Assembly: GCA_950106755.1 (NCBI GenBank)
Contig: OX467082.1
Span: forward strand, 49,060,588-49,124,587
Source: Climacium dendroides
Taxonomy: Eukaryota > Streptophyta > Bryopsida > Hypnales > Climaciaceae
DNA: 64,000 bases
Direction of reading: 5' to 3'
The notes under the pieces are model-generated. The model was not told where the DNA came from and ran no database searches. It saw only the letters and a list, made by a program, of their open reading frames with translations. Shown here one piece after another: positions 36,623 to 49,882 of this stretch (the stretch's first letter is position 1; each line of letters starts with the position of its first letter). The position numbers were made by a program, and so were the translations under genes.

Positions 36623-38290
36623 TGTGGGAATGTGATCCCACATGCTAGGCCCAAAATACTAGCATATGACGGGAAAATTCAAAAATTGTTCCTTTAAAAA
36701 TGAAAGTTTTTGAGTTCTCCTAGGAAGTTAGGTTAATTTAGGAAAACCGGATTTCCGGATCCGGGAAAATTTCATTAGGTCTAAAAAATAAAAAAATAAT
36801 TCCGGAACCCTAGAAAGTTCCGGAAATCGGATGATGGCGCCGACCCTAAAAACCGAAAATCGGATCCGTACTAGGGATAGGGTTTTGCCGCCAAAACCTG
36901 TACCGTACATTCATCCGACTAACCAACTATCTGGCCAGTATAAGAGGAGGACTGTAGCTGGCAGTGAGTACGAGTACTTCCTTGTTTTTCCTTCCACCAG
37001 TGTTTTCCGTCTTCCTAGCTTTGTGAGAATTCTGGTAGATTGAGGGACTGTGAGAGTTGCGATCGTGCAGGGGTTACCAGAGTGAAAGTTTGTGAGCAGA
37101 GAATTAGGGAGAGATTGTGTGAGGGTTGCTTGTGAGCACGATGACTTCTAGGGCAAGCCGGCGGAAGTTGAAGGATCTGCCTAAGGACTCGAAGGACGAG
37201 ATGCTGCCACCGGTGCCCCGGCCAAGGACCATTCCGGTGATGAAGGTAGTTCCGGAGATTCCGACAGAGGAGGACCGGTTGAGGCGCCTGCGGGAGAACC
37301 TCACCAACATGGGGTGTGACGGACTCCTAGAGGTGCCGTGGGGTATCCGTGAGGAGAGTGTGGTGTCTGACATCCTTCGACCGGAAAGTGGCATCTTGGA
37401 TACCACCATCCGGGCGAAGCCAGACCTGTGGACGGTGAACACCTGGAGGGCCGTCTACAAGTTCCGGGAGGCGCCGGACAAGGTTATGGAGAAAAAACAA
37501 GAGGTGATGGAGGGCGAATTCCGGGCGCTCGCCAACCCGAAGGAAGGTCATCAGGTTTCCGACCTGGTGAATCCGGAGTACCGGGATGTGCACTATAAGA
37601 AACCCTTGTTTTTTACTGCGTTACGCTGTGACATCCCCGTTATTTTTTACGTCACTACGTTTTTGGACGAACGCACAGATCAGGGACAATTTTTTGTGAC
37701 GTCATCTGAAATGTCATAATAGACGTTAGGAAATATAGGGATGTCACTTTGAATGGACGTATTTTTCACTATGTCAGAAAAAATAAAGGACGTTTTAGAT
37801 GACGTCCAAAAAAACACGAATCGGCCATGTCAGCCACTGGTGCGTCTTTCACTACGGGCAGGTGCACTGCTGTCACTGACAGGGCAGGGGGGGTACTGCC
37901 CTACAGGGAAAACACCTGATCAGTATAGGAAAGAGCTCCAGGCTGTAAAATTCAGGCTTTCTGGGAGGATGTGAAGTCATAGATACAAGGTAGGATGAAA
38001 GTGACATAGACACATGTAATGACTCCACAAATGTGTTTTGGTGTTACAAGTCTAGGGTATGCCAAAATTAAAAGGATGTACAGAATGAAATATTTTAGGT
38101 CCTAAAACATGAAAGATGGGAAATAAAAATGGAGACTCATTGGGATAACCTTATCATAGAGGTGAAGTTACGCAATATTATTTGGAGATGGGTTTTGAGA
38201 ACAGAAAATGGGGATTACTTGGGAGTGTTGGGATCAATGTGACATTATTCCATTGGCTTTGTAATTGCAAATTAGGCCCCATAAAATGGA

Positions 38291-38700
38291 GAGTGACTTG
38301 CAGTCCCCATAGTGAATTCCTTCCAATATTTTTTGGATTTACGGAGTTGGGATAAAATTAAATGGGGAGAAAATTAAATGGAGAGAATATAGGGGTGTTT
38401 TGTTCAAATTCATTCCATTGGGATGGGGCTTGGGGGTCCCCCCCAATATGGGGGGAATGGTAGTACGGGGAGTGCGAAGAAGTGCTTTCCATTGGGGGTT
38501 CGTGGATGGCCCAAACATTTTGGGAGTAATTTGAAGTCCCCACAGTGAATTCTTCCCAGTGCTTTTTGGATTTAGGGAGTTGGGAAAAAATTTAGATGGA
38601 AAGAACATGGGGGGGTTATGGCCAAGTTCATTCCATTGCGTTCGGGCTCGGGGGTTCTCTCCAAAAAATTGGGGTGAAAGCACATTACACCCCCCTACAA
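38291..38700. repeat. Two-copy tandem repeat of ~235 bp within the CACTA element
   Basis: GACTTGCAGTCCCCATAGTG...TTTTTTGGATTTACGGAG...CATTCCATTGGGATGGGGC is repeated from about 38,526 with roughly 80 percent identity by eye. G/C runs and ATTCCATT words are typical of decayed MITE-like sequence. No gene. Confidence 0.6.
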
Positions 38701-40462
38701 AGTACGTCAAAAAAGTACTTTTTCAAGATGTATTTATATAACGTACTTTTTCTTAGATAAAATAAACATTATTTTCACTTCTCAATTGATCCAATTGGTA
38801 GGTATCTATGTAGAGAAGCTGTTCTACCACATTCTAATCCAATTTAGTGTTTCATCCATCCTCTACAAAGTACTTTATCAACAATAAAAGTGTGTTAGGT
38901 TTGCAAAATAATTACAAATGACTTTGTACAGGCCAAATGAATGATACAAAAAGCACATTAGTTTGTACAAAGATAGAATATATATACTATGCAAGGGCTT
39001 CTTGGTGATAGTAGAACTATAATTACAATATCTATTGGAATGTGGAAGTCAGATGGGTATTATCTTTTGCGGAGGAAAAAGACACAAAAAATAATATTTA
39101 CGTTCAATTTTTGATGAGTAAAGCACTACATTCACATACTGTAGCATGGCTACTGCTTAAATCTCCAAAATTTTGAATATTTGTTTGACTTTTTTCCTTG
39201 CTTCTATTCGTGAAGAATTACTTATGGTACTTCAAGGTAGTTTTAAACTTTCAACTTCATCTCCACTCTTTGTTTTCAAATTTTAAAACACAAGTTCTTC
39301 AACACTACTAAAGAGATTTCTGAAGGCAAGGGAGGGGCATTTCAAGGTTGTTCAATTTCCCTTTGTTGCCTAAGAATTTCGAATTAGGCACTGCTGTCAA
39401 ATAATTTTAATTACTTTCTTATAATTGAAAATTTTAAATTTTAAAAAAAAATTACAATTTTATTTTAAAAAAATTATGAATTAATATTATGTACTGTGGC
39501 ATGGTTTGCATTAAATGCTAATGTGGCGAATTCCCACAATCTAGGAACTTCAAGGAACTTTTTTTTTTTTTTTGGATTCGTTTATCTTTTAATGTATTGT
39601 ACAGTTAAAATATTTGACTTTGAATATTAATCTTAATCTGAAATTTGGGTACTATAGAGTTATGAACTTTAAATCTTTATGTTGGAAAATGGAGTTGAGA
39701 ATCTAAGGGAAAAAATTCCCACGTGGCACTTCATTCTTATTTTCAAAAAATTCATAAATAGGAGAAACATCAAGATACAAGGCAAATTTACATTATTAAT
39801 ACCTCCAGGATAGCTTTCAATTGCACTAATCCCAATAGTGAGATTATTGTAGGAAGTAGAATTTGCATATAAGTTTTCTAAGGTTCGAAGTAACATGAAA
39901 AACTAGAAATTGTGTTAACACACTAAAATGCACTTCCAATAAACTCAAGTTCAAAAGAAGATGTTCATTAAGAAACTATTGTCTATAAGTATGTTATTTT
40001 GTAATGGCAAGAATGTACGAGCATCCATTTAAAGTTTCCTTAAGTTCTAATGGTACTTCCACCAAGGTACTTTATATACTTCAAGTACTTCATGTCCACT
40101 TGAAAGTACTTCTAATTTTTGACGAATGTGTATTCAGTGTTGTGTGCTGTCACCTCAGAACTCCATGGGAAGGAAACAAAAAACCTTTTTACTGTAGCAA
40201 AAAGAACATTCAGAATGGAAGGTGTCCCAATTCGAGCGAGCATGCCTGCGACCTTGGTTTAAATGTGTCCATTGGAATGTTATATCCAACGTCCTTTTCA
40301 ACAAGCGTGTTAGAATGGGCGTCCTCCTTGACATCCATTCGCACATCATGTGCAATGTCAACATCGACAATGAGTGTGTAGCGGCCGTTTCATAACAGAT
40401 TAGCCTCCATTTGCCTACTGCCGTCCATCTCTCTCCTACTCACTTCAAAACCGCATCCACGG
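38701..40462. other. AT-rich non-coding interior of the CACTA element
   Basis: No supportable gene. About 39,820-39,850 (GCACTAATCCCAATAGTGAG) is shared with 13,735 in the 3.2-kb CACTA element. A run of about 20 T lies near 39,558. This is the 3' flank of the transposase gene. Confidence 0.4.
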
Positions 40463-43400
40463 TCAAATGTATGTGCCACCATCTTCGGCCGGTTGCCTCT
40501 GAGGCTCCACGTCCACCAACTGAGGTTGCAAACCGGGGAAGTCTATGTCACTGCCAACATTAATTATGATAGGCATAGGTTGGTTCACCTGTAGCTGCCC
40601 ACGTCTGCCCCGGACATCTGTGCGACACACAATTTTCCAACCTTGCCTGTGCGGATCATCGGAGAAGAATACTTGTTGACAATGCAATGGGAAAGCAAAA
40701 GAGTCAGCGTGGACTCTGCCATCCATGCGAGTGAAGTTTGCTCTTGTAAACCCATATTGGTCTTTGTGGATGTTTGCATATCGAGCATCTTCGTTTGATC
40801 GAACCCAATCGCACACCAGCATTGTCGTGCAATGATTCCGGTAGTCCAACTCCAATATCTCCTGAATATACCCCACGCACTCATTGGTTCTCTCTATGGG
40901 TCGCCCATTGCGAAGCCCCCAACGCAGTTGCTCAGTGAATGAGGCCACAATTGCGGAGTCGCATGTGACACGGCCCCTCTCTACACTACGAACACGGAGG
41001 TGCATGCCAAACGCATACATTTGGCAATGTGAGACTGCATACCGCTCTAGAGGTTGCCCGTACTCTACAACATCGGGGTCAACATGTTCACCGGCATGTC
41101 GTAGACTCTGAACTCTTTCACTCAGCCACAATGCAAACGGAGGCAAATCGGAGAGCTCGCTGGGATACCGCACTGGCACTGACGGATGTTGACGCCGAAA
41201 TTGTCTTCGAAAGGCCTCCCTTTCTTCCCAGATGTGCCCTCTCGCGAACACATACTCCCTACAAGTCATTCAGATCATGCATTGTTAGACGACGCTTACA
41301 GTGCCAAGGCACAGTGAAGAAGCATTGTGAAGGTACCATATGTCCAATTCGACGTGGACTGCAAGTTTTATGCATTGACAGAGATGTTCACTGTGACGTT
41401 GACACGAACACGTATATAGCTGAAACGTTATAATAAATGTTTATCAAGACATGATCTCTGACATTGTGCACATTACCGTCCAGGTCCCTAGACAACAGAA
41501 GTACAAATATCATCTCATAGTAAACTCCAGGGAAACAATGTCAAGAAGGTTGAAAAGAGCACTCACTCCCGCCATGGTTCTAAGCACGCTGCGTTGTCTA
41601 GGACGAAGGCATGCGCGTTGTTGCGAAACTCATTGGACATTTTCCGCTTTTGCATCTTCTTGCTTGAAATAATTTCATCAGTCATGATGGGTTCCTCGGT
41701 AGCATCCCACACCCGTTGCGTTGTTGCTCCATACTGCTGCATGTACTCTGTGCAGAATCCTAACGTCTCATCCATTCGATAGCCTTCAGCAATGCTACCC
41801 TCGGGGTGTGCATACGTCCGCACATAGTCTTTGAGTGTTTTCATATATCGCTCAATTGGGTACATCCACCGGCAATGCACAGGACCGCAAGTGAAAAGTT
41901 GCTCTACTAGGTGCACAGGCAAATGAGACATGATGTTCAAGAACGTTGTCGGAAACTCCTTCTCAATCTCGCATGTCGCCATGACAACATCGCGCATCAT
42001 GTCTTCCTTGTCATCAGGTCGCACCTCCTTTGCACATAGCCTTTGGAAAACCCTGCTCATTTTAATAATAGCTAGGCGGACCCTCTCATCTAATATGTTC
42101 TGAACCGCAATGGGAAGAATCTGCAAAACATGTGGACGCACACAAACAAAGTTATTGAATTGTTGGATATTGTTGACATTGACGTGTACACCAAGAAAGG
42201 AGTATAGGTGGTTCCTTCACTTGTTGCATGAGGACATGATAATCATGTGTCTTCATATATTGCAGCTTCCCGTCCTCTAAGCGCTTGTAAATGCTACCCA
42301 CATAGTTTGTAGGGGTCCAAATGTTTGAGACAATGGCTACAAATTCTTTGCGCTCATTTGGTGTGAGTATGAAAGGTGCACGTGGCATGTAGTATTGATC
42401 ATTTTGCCGTCGTGGAGGTTGTAGCCATATCTCTTCTCGAATGCCCAATTCCTCTGCATCTACTCTACTTCCAGCACTGTCCTTCATGCCCAACAAAGTT
42501 TTGACTATGTTTTCACACATATTTTTTTCGCAATGCATGACATCCAAGATGTGAGGCTCCAACAGATGCTGCCACAAGCAAAAAAAAAATTGGGAATTAA
42601 AGAAAAGAAAGCAGAGTTCCAAAACATGTGTACCACTACTGTCAAGCATGTACTGTTCAAGTGCTGACGTGCTCTTCACTTCTCAAAACAGAGTGCTGTT
42701 CATCGAAGGCAGTGACAACTACGTTACTCCCAATGTCTGATATAATGTCAACCATAATGTCCCAATAGACGTCAGGAATAACAACTGGGACATACAGATG
42801 GTTATAAACCCACTAACCTTCCAATACGGCAACTAGGACAGAGGACACAAGTGCTTTACCCCAGTGACATGAACTGGGTCATCAGGCCCATTTTCTGTGC
42901 CTCCTAGATCCAAGTACGATTGCCGCCACGCTGCGTATGCGATGGTTTCCTCGGTGGTTTGTTTCCGGGGCCTATCACGAGGCTCCGTTCGACCATTAAA
43001 CCTCAAATTGCGTCGGTAAGGGTGATGCCGCGGTAAATAACGACGAACACCACCATACACAATCTTTGAGCCCTTTGTTCGCCTGTTAGGAAGAACGTCT
43101 CCCAGTTTAGCCATCCTTGCATCGGTGTCTTTTCCACAACAAGGACAACCCTTGTATCCCTTACAGCACAAGCCGGATATGAGGCCCAAGGCCGGAAAAT
43201 CAGAGATCGTCCACATCAAGACAACGCGTAAGGTGAAACTGCGACTTCCTTGTACTTGGGAGAAATCAAGGGCTGGAACACCTTGCCATAATTCTTCGAG
43301 CTCCTTCAGCAATGGACAGATGAAGACACCAACGCCTTTAGATGTAGGTGAGTGCTTTCCCGAAATTAGTATGGATAGTGAAATGAAAAATTTCTTGGTC

Positions 43401-44614
43401 ACTAACCAAGGCTCGAAGTTGTATATTAGAATTAGCACTGGCCAAGTCGACCAATTACTATTGTTCAACTTGAATGGATTCACACCATCTAAAGCTAGAG
43501 CCAGCCGCATGTTTCGGACCTCAGAGCTGAAGGTGCCGAACGCGACGTCTGTATCGATGTGCTTCCAGGCAGGACTATCGACAACGGAACGCATGATCCC
43601 GTCATCACTAACATGTTTGAGGTAGTCAGTCAACATCCGAGCTATCTCTGGTGAGCGCCACATTCGTTTGAGTCGAGGAATGAGTAGAAAGTGCCGAATG
43701 ACCTTGGAGGGAATGTTATTTGAGCCATCCATCTACCGGGAGCTACTACAATGGGGACAAATCTCCAATGATGAATATTCATCTTCAAAAAAGATACAAC
43801 CATTTGGACACCCATGCACGTTGTTGTAATGCAAGCCTAATTTTCTAATGGTCTTTCGTGCTTCGTAATGGGATCCTGGCAGCTTATTACCTCTTGGGAG
43901 TAAGTCCACAGACAAATACCGGAACAACTCATCACTAAACCTATTGCTCACCCGAAACACCGTACACATGTTCATAATTATGATGGTGGCTGAGACAACA
44001 CTTGTCCCTGATCCATTGTACAACGGGGTAGTAGCTTGTCTGTAAAGGTCCTCCAATCCGTCCACGCTATCACCACCAACGTCATCGTTTTCGGGAAACT
44101 CCACACTACCTTCAGCCTCTCCGTGTAGTGCGTCTCCTCTGTCCAATGCCTCAAGGACCTGCCGGTGGACTTCGTGATATGCATCTAAAGGGATGTGGGG
44201 CTCCGAATCAGCTGGCCCTGCATTTTCAGGCTGTGCGACGTTGTGGTTGATGTCAGGCTCAATGTCAGAGGGAGCATTGTCAATGACATCATCGTCATAA
44301 GCAATGTCTTCTACCCACATTCCCCGCCATGGATAGCCCTCGGGGGGGTCTCCACCCAGTATGGATTTTGTGAGAAATGGATCCCGACCAACCTCTCCGT
44401 GGTGTCGACGAATAACCTGAATGTTTTTTTGTAAACCGCCCTTGCAATCCCTGCAGGGACACCTGAATGATCGAATGTTTTCCTCTGTGGCGACTCTCAA
44501 CTCAGTGTGCAAAATCAAGTCACCAAGTGGAATGTGGCGTAACGTGCGTCCGTCTTCTGAAATACAGATAGTTGCACCTTGTCGGCGGGTTTGGGAATTG
44601 AGACGCCACGCCAT
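40463..44614 (-). pseudogene. CACTA transposase, TNP2/Transposase_21 type, four exons, two in-frame TAG codons
   Basis: Exons on the minus strand are 44,614-42,818, 42,568-42,221, 42,120-41,567 and 41,258-40,463, all with GT-AG borders and matching phases, about 1,164 codons. The N-terminal part has Cys pairs and the DIxVIRxH-like stretch. Then come the Transposase_21 core (LALDGVNPF, TWPVLILIYN, LWTISDFPALGL-like, GCPCCGKDT), VMHCEKNMCENIVKTLLG, the DUF4218 region (FPTTFLNIMSHLPVHLVEQL, RWMYPIERYMKTLKDYVR) and a DUF4216-like C-terminus (QVFFSDDPHRQGWKIVCRT). The product would bind the subterminal repeats and cut at CACTA ends. Two stops interrupt it, both TAG: after CSSSR at 43,733 and after CPLS at 42,833, the second usually Trp or a polar residue in the family. 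Everything else is open, so damage is recent or stops are tolerated. Confidence 0.85.
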
Positions 44615-45199
44615 CTACGAAGTGAATACAAGGTCGCAACCAAGTGTTAAAGAGTGTTTAGGTTCAGAATGATACAAATGTGACTGTGACATACAACGCA
44701 CATTGCTTCCATGGCCAAGTTCCGTCATTGCAAAACAACCTCGATCTTCAAATCACAACTAAAGACGTGCGTTAAGATTCCTTCACAATTAGCGTGCCTT
44801 TCTCAATGCAAGCATGACTGGAAATGAGTTCATTGTTTTACTTCTAGGCCCATACTATGTCATCCAAGGATTGAAATGTAAATTTCCATTGATGGCACTT
44901 CGAGCCCTGTATTGACTGTCAAAGAGGATGTCAAAAGTGACGTCAACAATGACGTCAACCTGAATTTGTATAAACACAAACTGCAGATGCCTCATCCGAA
45001 GTCCTCACGGAGCATGTTGTAAGTGATAGCATTGTGCACAAGAAGACATATTCTTGAACACGAAAATGACAGGCTAGATGTCCATTGTGACATCATCGAC
45101 AACAGGAGTCCGTACGACCAGAGTCCAAGCTTAGGACTTTCCCCACGTGTTTAAGGGCTAGCCCACAATGACAGAGGTGACCACATTGCCCATGACTAC

Positions 45200-45835
45200 T
45201 ATCTTCTGTGTCTCATGAGTTGAGGGCGCACCACCTTATACCATAGAGTGTACACGTTCCTCACCAATATGGCCATATACTGTGAAGTGCCACTGCGTCG
45301 TAGGGTGGTACGCTTTGCGGAGCCTTGCCAGGAGGCGTCTGTCGTCCCGGCGGAAGACTCTGAGGCGGCTTCGTTGCTCACTAGTCTTGTCTGTGGGCAT
45401 ATATGTACCAATCTAGAAGGTCAGTCTGTGAAGACTCCACGAAGAAGTACTGCTGGAGGAATCCTTCGACGCAGCTCTCGCCACACCGTCCAGGATGCTC
45501 TCCCACTTCAAACATTGCCTCCAAGGCATGAGGGCATTCCAAAGGAAGGTGCCGTCCAGCAGGTACTTTCCAATGTACACAACTTCTTTCACGAAACGAT
45601 GAAATATCGTGTAATTGGGATAATGGCGAGCCTCGCAGGTCACATTAGGGTTTGCAGGGAGGACTGCCGCTGCCGCTCCCGCTCCGCGCGGAGTTAGGGT
45701 TTCCTGCACGGGCTTTCGGTGGCGCGGTCGCGACTGAGGCTTGCGCCGTGACGGCCATAGGGGCTCATAGCGGGGTCGTAGGGGGCTTGTAGGGGGCCAC
45801 CTTAGCTGTACGCGGGGGCGGGCCTTCAATTCCAC
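45200..45835. other. GC-rich coding-like patch between the two CACTA genes
   Basis: Long open frames overlap on both strands (plus 45,248-45,697; minus 45,413-45,835). The minus frame contains NYTIFHRFVKEVVYIGKYLL and a basic Arg/Pro-rich start, and the plus frame reads MAIYCEVPLRRRVVRFAEP. I cannot decide the coding strand or recognise a family. It may be a captured gene piece or 5' exons of either neighbour. It lies in the divergent promoter region of the element. Confidence 0.3.
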
Positions 45836-46290
45836 ATCACAGTTACAACCGCCACGCTACGTTGCTTTGAACGTGCGGCCTTGCACAACCCTGAAATTTC
45901 AGCGTTTGTGTAATCCTTCAATTGCGTTCGTCTTTGGAGCCAGCCTTGCTAATGTGAGAGAGGTGAGGTAGGTGCTCCCCAATCGGCATCGGTTTTGTAG
46001 TTTGAAATTTTCATTTTTGTGTCAATTTGGCAAGGGCGGCGTTCTTACATGCAGTTGCAAGGGGCGCAGCTCTCCACCGATCTGGAGCAACAAGGGTTCC
46101 AATCTTCCGCCACAGCCTCATCGAAGGCTAGAACACGCCTTGCACCAAGTCGATTGCGCGCAGGTTTTCGGGTTGCTAGGATGCCTCCCCAATGTGTGAC
46201 CTTTGTTGTGGACGCTCATGTGCGCGTTTGTGTGTGAGGAAGGTACAGAACGGTGAGTTCTACGTGTAGTGGAGAGGGGCAAGTGCGGAC

Positions 46291-49200
46291 ATGCCTCGCG
46301 CTCAGGCCCCTACGCGGAAGAGGAATGCGAGTCAACGGCGTGAAGAGGACTCCAGCGAACATGAAGAAACGCCGCCGCCAAAGCCAATCTGCATGCGCGG
46401 GGAGCATGAGCGCCGCTCCAAGGCCAGAGGAGACCCTTGGCCTGCTGCGTCGGCGGGGAAGGGACGAAACCGGAACAACAATCCTCCAGCGAAGAGGAAG
46501 AGGACCCCTCAAGTGCAGTTGGACTTGTCGGAGGAGGCAGGGCACGACGCAGAGGAAGAGGAGGAACTCGGAGAGCAGTCTTGGAGGTAAGTTTGGGAGC
46601 AGACATAATTTGAGTATAGAACCACTGGTATTTAAGGTTATTGGGGAGGCGCGCGTTGGTACGGACGTCAAGTGCAACGCACACCATGTTGCTTCTGACG
46701 TCGACTCTATCATGTTCAACGTCATAGACGTTTAATGTGACGTCCGCATAAATTGTGTGACGTTCATGTCTGTGTCACGAAGGACATGTTCTTTGAGTTG
46801 AACTCTGTACAAAGAAAGGTGATTGTTTGTTCCTCAGAGAGCAATGATATTGAATTCCGGAGTGATCAATGAAGACGTTCGGGAGTCATCCCTCTACAAG
46901 GGTGGCAGACCCTAAACCACGGCGGCTTCCCAGTTTCTATCAAGAGGAAGTTCCTGTCATGTTCAAAACAACGTCCAAGCGTGTTTACATTGACGTTAGG
47001 TTCAACGTCGTGAGCAACAGAGTCGCATGTACAAAAGTGTGAAGCCAAAAATAGCGTATGTGGATGTCTTTTGCGGGGGTCCAGTTGCGGGATTGATTTG
47101 TTTGTACTGACGTAGCCCCATTTTCTTCCCAAGCTGATAGTGCATTTGACCTTTTTACAGTAAAGGCTACAACATAGGGTCTGATGAACCAGCTTCGGAT
47201 GCTGATACTGAAGAGATGATCGAGCAGCTGATCCCCGAACAGTCTCGCGAAAAAGGCGTAAGCACTGTAATGAAGAAACCTGTGGAAATCGACCAACAGG
47301 GGGAACCATTCGGACCTATGAGGGTTCCTTTCTCCAATGACATTAAGAAATATGCGAGAGACCTTGACCCCAGGTTTGGATGGGAGGGTCAGCCCAAAAA
47401 AGACAGATGGCGCTTATTTAGGCGCCTCTATACAGGTTTGTATTCAGTCCTTCTCTGTGAAATGAAGACGACTACAGACCTTGTAGTTCACTGTTGCATG
47501 TAGTTCAAAAGACTGTAAATGTTGTGGAAGGTAGCTCATTGGCCATGAGGCGGGGCAGTGGATGTCACCTGTAATGTCCACAGCGACGTCGAATACAATG
47601 TCACGCTTGACGTCAGTGCAGGATCCTCTACAGTGAGGGGTGCTCCCTATGGTCGTCCGCACCACAGGGACGTGCAGTGAGTTTCTGGAGACATAGTACT
47701 GTCCATGTAAATTCTCTTATTATTCTTTGGCACAACAATGTCATACATAATGCAGAGGTAGCTATACTACGTTCTTTGGCTTGCAGATTGGCGTATAGAG
47801 GGAGAGTCGAAGCGCGTGTCGGAGAAGTGGATGCAGCCGTTCATCACAAAAGCGCTCATTCATGTTCGTTGGAAGCTCAATCGATTGATTGATGGCGGAA
47901 AACCCAAGCCGATGGGAATGGATGACGATGTGTCGGAGGCATTGAAGGAGGCTCGTGCGACCGATGCTTCCCAAGAGAAGTCAGCCCATATGTCTGCCAT
48001 TTCTAAGAGCAAGGCATCCAGCACAGCCCAGCATAAGGCCGTCGAGAGAGAAGTCATCTCGAGGCTGGTAAGTATGTAGTAACAGACGTCCACCTACTTG
48101 CCCAAGTCGACACTACTTTCATCACACATGTTGCGTTTGTTTTTCCCAAAAATGTCCGCTCTGGTGGTAGATGTGGAGGACTGGGCCTTCTTCTTTGCAC
48201 GTGGAAGGACCTTTTTGGGGTGGCATTGAAGCATGTAATCATTGCATTTGAACTGTAACTGCGTATTCTTCTTCCCCTTGTCAGGTGGCATTCAAGCATG
48301 TAATCGTTGCATGTGGACTCTAAGTGCATATTCTTGTTCCCCTTGTACGGTGCCATTGAAGCATGTAAGCTTTGCATGTGAACTCTAAGTGCATATTCTT
48401 CTTCCCCTTGTGGACTTTGTTGCGGAACAGAGCACCGTTTGAAGCAGAGGTGGACGCAGAAATGGCCAAGGAGTTGCAACGTCTGGAAGAAGAGAAGCGC
48501 AGAGGTCGAAGTCCCCATGGCAAAGAGCTGCAAGAGATGCGCAGTCGGCTGGATGAGCTTGAGCTCAGTGTAAGTCGCCTTACTGAGACCGTGAGCACGT
48601 CCCACAAAAGCATAGAAGAAATGCTACGTCAGATCCTCGCAAGTCAGTGTAAAGCAAGTGCTGGGGGGACCCCGGAGCCATCCTCGCCAATGGAGGCAGG
48701 GAATGCACCACTTCTGACGTCACCTAGGGCAGAGGCATCGAAAATGGCACAGAAGGACTGTCCTGTGCCCGTGTTGCAGCCCACAGCTCCTGTAGATGTC
48801 GTTGAGCCAGTCCCCATAGCTGTCCAAAGCAATGTCGAAGACGATGTTCTTGTTGACGTTAACGCCGACAAGCGGGCTGTTGAAGACAATGTTGTTCACG
48901 ACGTTGTAGCTAACGCTGAGGAGGAGCAGGTACAAGGCGCCGGTGAAGTTGCCATCCTTGAAACTGCTGAAGGTCAGCAAGGAGTGGAAGATGTGTATGC
49001 CATAGTGAAAGACTCCGAGGTGCAGGCAACATCTGAGAGGCGAGAAAACACGATGGAGACCTCCACGGAGCAACAAGTGATGCGATGTCTCTCTTTCCAT
49101 TTTAAGTGCCAAGTGATTGACGTGAAGCACTCCCTTTGTTAGGCTAGTGACGTTATTTCCATGAATTGCCTTGTATGAGGATGGTGTCATAGCTTAGTAG

Positions 49201-49882
49201 CGAATGCCTTGCAATGCTTCAATTTTTTTTTACAAGTGCGTGTCAAATTGGACATCCAAGTGAACGTCACTAGTGGCAAACGGTGATGCACTCTAGGGCT
49301 CAGTGTGACTCTTTTGAAAGCCAGTACATCAAAATACTATGTAAGCAGAAGTCGAAGTTTCCTTTCAGTCCCCCATTCCATTGAATGCGCAGAAATGTTT
49401 TACAATAACTATGTGCATCTTACAGGAAAGCAAGTGCCTCAATGGTGCTAAGGTAAGGCTAGGAAGTGTAGGTGATTAGAGGATGTCAGAAGTGAATAAT
49501 AATTGTGTAATGGTGTTGCAGGAAGACATTGAAGTCCTTGGTGAGTCCTCAAGCCGGCCTCGGCGTGCTATGAGGACCACGCAAGGTGCGAAGGGCACGA
49601 AGGCTACACCGAAGGCAACAATTCCCAAAGCGGTGGGTCTTCCTAAACCTACCCAACCCACTAAAAAGGTTAGGAAGCCTGCATTCCATTCACCCATACT
49701 TTCATTTGTTTCTGTATGCAACTTAAAAGAATAATGCAAGTGTAGCATTCCTTGACATCTGTTGTGGCTGTATAAGAGTCCCATCAATAAATATGCATGA
49801 GTAGGTACTGCTGGTTTTGACTTGGTGTGGTATGATGCAGGCTGCTGTTGTCAAGAAATCGGATGCACCTCGGAAGAAGTGA
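46291..49882 (+). CDS. Second CACTA gene, Transposase_24-like accessory protein, ~7 exons
   Basis: The supported exons are 46,291-46,586, 47,161-47,435, 47,787-48,067, about 48,430-49,076, 49,426-49,452, 49,522-49,668 and 49,841-49,882. Phases agree at every junction except the acceptor of exon 4. The protein starts MPRAQAPTRKRNASQRR and has a basic/acidic N-terminal tail (nuclear, likely). Its middle DWRIEGESKRVSEKWMQPF plus SAHMSAISKSKASSTAQH matches the style of plant Transposase_24 proteins. A coiled coil follows (FEAEVDAEMAKELQRLEEEK ... LDELELSVSRLTE), then an acidic Val/Glu-rich stretch and a short Lys-rich end (SSRPRRAMRTTQGAKGTKAT; KKSDAPRKK). By analogy with the TNPA/TNPD pair it would assist transposition or bind subterminal repeats. 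No internal stop was seen in the chosen exons. Confidence 0.65.
48221..48415. repeat. Three tandem 65-bp copies in intron 3 of the CACTA accessory gene
   Basis: Units at 48,221, 48,286 and 48,351 read TGGCATTGAAGCATGTAATC ... GCATATTCTTCTTCCCCTTG. Each copy ends with a polypyrimidine tract, and the first has TTGTCAG, a full acceptor. The duplication multiplies the branch/polypyrimidine region just before exon 4 and explains why its acceptor is hard to place. Confidence 0.8.

Noticed and set aside
46216..46725. Minus-strand frame of 169 codons opposite exon 1 of the CACTA accessory gene
   Set aside because: It is a shadow of the plus-strand exon, which has matching splice phases with the next exon.
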